Assembly: GCA_020849615.1 (NCBI GenBank)
Contig: JADLFW010000010.1
Location: 110,303 to 174,302 of the forward strand
DNA: 64,000 nucleotides
Direction of reading: 5' to 3'
From: Phycisphaerales bacterium
GTDB taxonomy: Bacteria > Planctomycetota > Phycisphaerae > Phycisphaerales > UBA1924
Shown piece by piece: positions 59,249 to 64,000 of the stretch. The notes beneath the pieces were generated by a model. That model did not search any database and was not told the origin of the DNA. It worked only from the letters and a program-made list of their open reading frames with translations. A program made the position numbers and the translations under genes. Position 1 is the stretch's first letter. The number at the start of each line of letters is the position of its first letter.

Positions 59249-62200
59249 ATGAGCACCATCGACCACACCCGGGCTGAACAGACGCGCGAACTGCCGACCG
59301 TCAACGGTCGCAAGATGTGGCGCAGCCTCGACGAGATCGCCGGCACTCCGGAGTTCCAGTCCTTCGTGGAGCAGGAGTTCCCCGCCGGCGCCTCGCAGCT
59401 GCTGAGCACCTCCCGCCGCGACTTCCTCAGCCTCATGGGCGCCTCGGTCGCCCTCGCCGGCGCCGCGACCATCCCCGGCTGCCGCCGCCCCGACCACAAG
59501 ATCCTGGCCTACTCCCGCAACGTCCCCGAGGAGATCATCCCCGGCAAGCCGCTGTACTACGCGACCAGCATGCCCCTCCCGGGCGGCGGCGCCGAGGGAC
59601 TCCTGGTCGAGACCCACGAGGGCCGGCCCACCAAGATCGAGGGCAACCCTCTCCACCCCAACAACCGCGGCCGGGCCTCAACCTTCGCGCTGGCCAGCAT
59701 CATGGAGATGTACGACCCGGACCGGCTGAAGAACCCGAGGTTCTTCAACCAGACCCGCGGCCCGCTCGATGCCTCCTGGGATGACTTCAAGGCGTGGGCC
59801 CCCGATCACTTCCGCAAGCACGACGCCTCGCAGGGCGCGGGCCTGGCGTTCGTCGTCGAGAAGAAGACCAGCCCCTCCCGAGATGAGGCCCGCGCCGCCG
59901 TCCTGAAGCGCTGGCCCAAGGCCCGCTGGGTCGCCTGGGATTCGCTCGACACCCGGGCCGAGGTCGCCGGCGCGCGCCTGGCCTTCGGCGCCCCGATGCG
60001 CGAGCTCATCGATTTCTCCAAGGCCCGCGTCGTCGTCTCGCTGGGCCGCGACTTCGTGAACCACTCGCACGGCTACGAGCCGCACGCGCTGGCCCACGCC
60101 CGCGGCTTCGCGGCAACGCGCCGCCTCAACAGCGCCGATGATCCGATGAGCCGGCTGTACGTCATCGAGAGCGGCTTCTCGCTCGCCGGCGGCCAGGCCG
60201 ACCACCGCCTGCGGCTCTCCCCGTCGCGCATCACCGCCTTCGCCGTGGGGCTGGCCAACACCGTGCTCGCGCGGGCCACCACCACCTCGGGCGTGCCCGA
60301 TGCGGTCAAGCTGCGCACCGCCATTCAGGGCGTCGCCGTGCCGCCGGGCCCGGACTTCGACCAGGCTTTCCTGAACGCCGTCGCCGATGATCTCTTCACC
60401 GAGGGCCGCGGGGCCTCCGTGATCGTGGCCGGGCCCGGCCAGCCCGCCGAGGTCCACGCCCTGGTCCACGCCCTCAACGCCGCGATGGGCAACGTCGGCA
60501 AGACCATCAGCTACATCCCGATGGCCGATGAGGAAGCCGCGGACTCGTTCGCCGCCCTCGCCGACCTCGCCAAGGCCATCGATGCGGGCCAGGTCACTTC
60601 CGCGGTCTGCATCGGCGTGAACCCTGCCTACGACGCGCCCGCCGACATCGGCTTCGCCTCCGCCCTCGGCAAGCTCGAAGCGCTGGTCACGCTGACCGTG
60701 GATCACAACGAGACCTCCGCCCTCGCCACCTGGTCGCTCAACGCCGCTCACTATCTCGAGTCGTGGGGTGACACGGAGTCCTACGACGGCACGATCGCGC
60801 CGATCCAGCCCATGATCGCCCCGCTCTACGAGCCGGCGATGAGCGACATCGAGCTGCTGGCCTACCTCGCCGGCGATGAGCGGGCCGACGGCTACGCCCT
60901 CGTCCGCGCCGCCTGGAAGGCCCGCCTCAAGCCCAAGTCGGACGCCGAGTTCGAGAAGACCTGGCGCCGGGCCCTGCACGACGGCGTCGTCAGCGCCGGC
61001 GCGGGCCGGGGCACCTCCGCCGAGGTCGATTTCACAGCCATCGGCGCCGCCGCCGCGAAGCTCACGCTCGCCGGGCCTCCCTCCGAGCAGGCGATGGAGG
61101 TCGTCTTCGACGCCGGGCTGCTCCGCGATGGGCGTTACGCCAACATCCCGTGGCTGCAGGAGCTTCCCCAGACCGGCACGCGCGTCGTGTGGGACAACCC
61201 CGCCCTGGTCAGCCCCAAGACCGCCGAGAAGCTGGGCCTCACGCCAGACCCCTACACCGTCAAGTACCCCCACGGCCGCATCGCCACGCTCACCCTCAAC
61301 AGCCGGAGCGTCGAGGTCCCGGTGTGGATCCTGCCCGGCATGGCCGACGACACCATCATCCTCACTCTCGGCTACGGCCGGGCCGAGTGCGGCTTGGTCG
61401 GGCGGCGGGTCGGCGTCAACGTCAACGTCATCCGCACGACCGCGGCCTCCCGCGCGGGCCGGGGCGCCACGCTCGCGGCCAAGCCCGGCGAGTCCTACCC
61501 CATCTCCAGCACCCAGAACCACTGGTCGCTCGAGGGCCGCACCAGCATCGTGCGCGAGATCGACCTCCCCGCGTGGCGCAAGTTCGCGGGCCAGGCCCCC
61601 GAGCCCCACAAGGACAGCGTCTACGGCACCGAGCAGGGCGAGCTCAACATCGGCGAGAAGCTGGGTGAGCTCTCGCACACCCCGCCCAACATCTCGATCT
61701 ACGACAATCCCCTCAACCGGTCCAAGGCCGACGCCGCCAAGGACTCGACCTACGCCAAGGGCCCGCAGTGGGCGATGACGATCGATCTCTCGACGTGCAC
61801 GGGCTGCGGGGCCTGCACGATCGCCTGCCAGGCCGAGAACAACATCGCCGTCGTGGGCAAGAAGGAAGTGGCCAAGGGCCGCGAGATGGCCTGGATCCGC
61901 GTCGACCGCTACTTCCTGGGCGATGACTTCAACAACCCCTCGGCGATGGTGCACCAGCCCGTCGCCTGCGTGCAGTGCGAGAACGCCCCCTGCGAGACCG
62001 TGTGCCCCGTGAACGCGACGACGCACGGGCCCGAGGGCATCAACTACATGGTGTACAACCGCTGCATCGGCACGCGGTACTGCGCCAACAACTGCCCGTA
62101 CAAGGTCCGCCGCTTCAACTTCTTCGACTACGGCGTCACCAAGTTCAACGGCGGCTACATCGGCCGCGACGCGGTCGAGTCGATCGCGCCCGACCGCGGC

Positions 62201-62866
62201 GGCGTCACCGGCTCGGGCGAGGGCAACAAGATCAACGTCAACCTCATCCCGCCGCGCCTCCGCGACAAGCTGGATGAGATCTCGCGGATGCAGAAGAACC
62301 CGGATGTCACGGTCCGCTCCCGCGGTGTGATGGAGAAGTGCACCTACTGCATCCAGCGCATCAACGCGGCCCGGCACGAGTGCCGCATCCAGGACCTCGA
62401 CCACGTCCCCGACGGCTTCTTCCAGACCGCCTGCCAGCAGGCCTGCCCCAGCGAGGCGATCGTCTTCGGCGACTACCTCGACACGCAGACCGAGTACAAG
62501 GAGGAGGGGGGCGGCGTCCGCAAGGGCAGCCGCGTGCTCCACACCCGCCGGCACCAGCGCTCCTACGCCCTGCTGGGCTTCCTCAACACCCGCCCGCGCA
62601 CCAGCCACATGGTCCGCGTGCTCAACCCCAACCCGGCGCTGTGCAGCGCCGAGCGCAAGGCTTCCTGGGAAACCCCGTTCGGCCACCACGGCGGGGAGCA
62701 CGGGCCCGAGCACCCCGCACCCCCGGGCGACACCCAGCCGCACACCGAGGCGCCGGCCGAGAAGCACGGCATGAACGACCGCTCGTTCTTCCTCGACCGG
62801 CGGAAGTTCTTCGAGGATGGCGGCTACGCCTTCAGCCTCAAGGTGCTGACGGGGGTCGGCGTCTGA
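59249..62866 (+). CDS. actB: Alternative complex III iron-sulfur/molybdopterin-like subunit ActB
   Basis: 1205 residues. A Tat motif SRRDFLSLMGASVALAG (about residues 54-70) precedes a molybdopterin-oxidoreductase-like domain (no Mo-ligand region is obvious, as usual for ActB), followed from about residue 840 by ferredoxin-like Cys motifs: CTGCGACTIAC, CVQCENAPC...CP, CIGTRYCANNCPYKVRRF and CTYCIQRINAARHEC...CQQACP, for one 3Fe-4S and three 4Fe-4S clusters as in the known complex. Cluster assignment is by family. It is followed after 89 bases by actC. Confidence 0.92.
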   Translation: MSTIDHTRAEQTRELPTVNGRKMWRSLDEIAGTPEFQSFVEQEFPAGASQLLSTSRRDFLSLMGASVALAGAATIPGCRRPDHKILAYSRNVPEEIIPGKPLYYATSMPLPGGGAEGLLVETHEGRPTKIEGNPLHPNNRGRASTFALASIMEMYDPDRLKNPRFFNQTRGPLDASWDDFKAWAPDHFRKHDASQGAGLAFVVEKKTSPSRDEARAAVLKRWPKARWVAWDSLDTRAEVAGARLAFGAPMRELIDFSKARVVVSLGRDFVNHSHGYEPHALAHARGFAATRRLNSADDPMSRLYVIESGFSLAGGQADHRLRLSPSRITAFAVGLANTVLARATTTSGVPDAVKLRTAIQGVAVPPGPDFDQAFLNAVADDLFTEGRGASVIVAGPGQPAEVHALVHALNAAMGNVGKTISYIPMADEEAADSFAALADLAKAIDAGQVTSAVCIGVNPAYDAPADIGFASALGKLEALVTLTVDHNETSALATWSLNAAHYLESWGDTESYDGTIAPIQPMIAPLYEPAMSDIELLAYLAGDERADGYALVRAAWKARLKPKSDAEFEKTWRRALHDGVVSAGAGRGTSAEVDFTAIGAAAAKLTLAGPPSEQAMEVVFDAGLLRDGRYANIPWLQELPQTGTRVVWDNPALVSPKTAEKLGLTPDPYTVKYPHGRIATLTLNSRSVEVPVWILPGMADDTIILTLGYGRAECGLVGRRVGVNVNVIRTTAASRAGRGATLAAKPGESYPISSTQNHWSLEGRTSIVREIDLPAWRKFAGQAPEPHKDSVYGTEQGELNIGEKLGELSHTPPNISIYDNPLNRSKADAAKDSTYAKGPQWAMTIDLSTCTGCGACTIACQAENNIAVVGKKEVAKGREMAWIRVDRYFLGDDFNNPSAMVHQPVACVQCENAPCETVCPVNATTHGPEGINYMVYNRCIGTRYCANNCPYKVRRFNFFDYGVTKFNGGYIGRDAVESIAPDRGGVTGSGEGNKINVNLIPPRLRDKLDEISRMQKNPDVTVRSRGVMEKCTYCIQRINAARHECRIQDLDHVPDGFFQTACQQACPSEAIVFGDYLDTQTEYKEEGGGVRKGSRVLHTRRHQRSYALLGFLNTRPRTSHMVRVLNPNPALCSAERKASWETPFGHHGGEHGPEHPAPPGDTQPHTEAPAEKHGMNDRSFFLDRRKFFEDGGYAFSLKVLTGVGV

Positions 62867-62955
62867 ATCACGTCTAGTCACGGCGGTCACGAGTCCATCA
62901 GGTTTCACCAGCGGTTGAGTTCAACCCGGGCCCGGCCCGGCGACGGAGCAGACGA

Positions 62956-64000
<1,045 letters not shown>

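Overview
The window is GC-rich (about 70%) bacterial chromosome with no phage, plasmid, insertion-sequence or CRISPR signs. Several traits point to a planctomycete of the class Phycisphaerae. There are two secreted proteins ending in PEP-CTERM-like tails with poly-Arg ends, an adjacent DUF1501/DUF1800 pair, an alternative complex III operon, a CxxCGY...CPxCG zinc-ribbon membrane protein, and a sigma-70-like protein with N-terminal HTH modules. There are also many small lipoproteins and several families of short dispersed repeats. This placement is inference from gene content, not from a marker-gene tree.

Layout. 1-6.6 kb: 3' part of a PLP-dependent decarboxylase carrying an in-frame repeat insertion, a lipoprotein, a LuxR-type regulator, a UDP-galactopyranose-mutase-like flavoprotein, a second lipoprotein and an unknown protein. 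6.7-11.4 kb: rsmD, then a leftward group of an Lrp-type regulator, DUF2917, an EamA exporter, DUF486 and an SLC13 carrier. 11.5-22 kb: PEP-CTERM proteins, ilvE, a short pheT lacking its B2 domain, lipoproteins, a lipase-like hydrolase, lptB, a PEGA lipoprotein and a NeuD-type acyltransferase. 22-31.4 kb: mqnA, the divergent sigma-70-like protein, a GT9 glycosyltransferase, a perfect parS site, a divergent trpF, gatB and a two-domain glycosyltransferase. 31.5-37.3 kb: a solitary nuoD, lipoproteins, an EF-G paralogue, an ankyrin protein and a cupin. 37.3-47.1 kb: a deoxysugar region with a RhaM-type mutarotase, sugar-binding lipoprotein, RbsC-like permease, L-fucokinase/GDP-fucose pyrophosphorylase, class IV aminotransferase and GH116 enzyme. 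47.2-58.1 kb: an unknown protein, uup, a TolB-propeller amidohydrolase, DUF1501, DUF1800 and ctaA. 58.4-64 kb: actA, actB and the start of actC.

Genes that fit together: ctaA (heme for oxidases) faces actABC (menaquinol:electron acceptor oxidoreductase) across a region with a Fur-box-like palindrome, and mqnA makes the menaquinone such a complex would oxidise. FKP with the mutarotase and the sugar uptake genes suggests fucose (or similar deoxysugar) salvage into GDP-fucose for surface glycans, consistent with the GT9, GT4/GT2, UGM-like and NeuD-like genes.

The clearest general signal is regulatory. At least a dozen genes, on both strands, have a TAnnnT -10-like hexamer (mostly TAnnCT) 5-9 nt before the start codon and no spaced Shine-Dalgarno sequence, the arrangement expected of leaderless mRNAs. 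Short GC-rich repeats recur between genes and in places supply coding sequence, a stop codon or a Shine-Dalgarno sequence.
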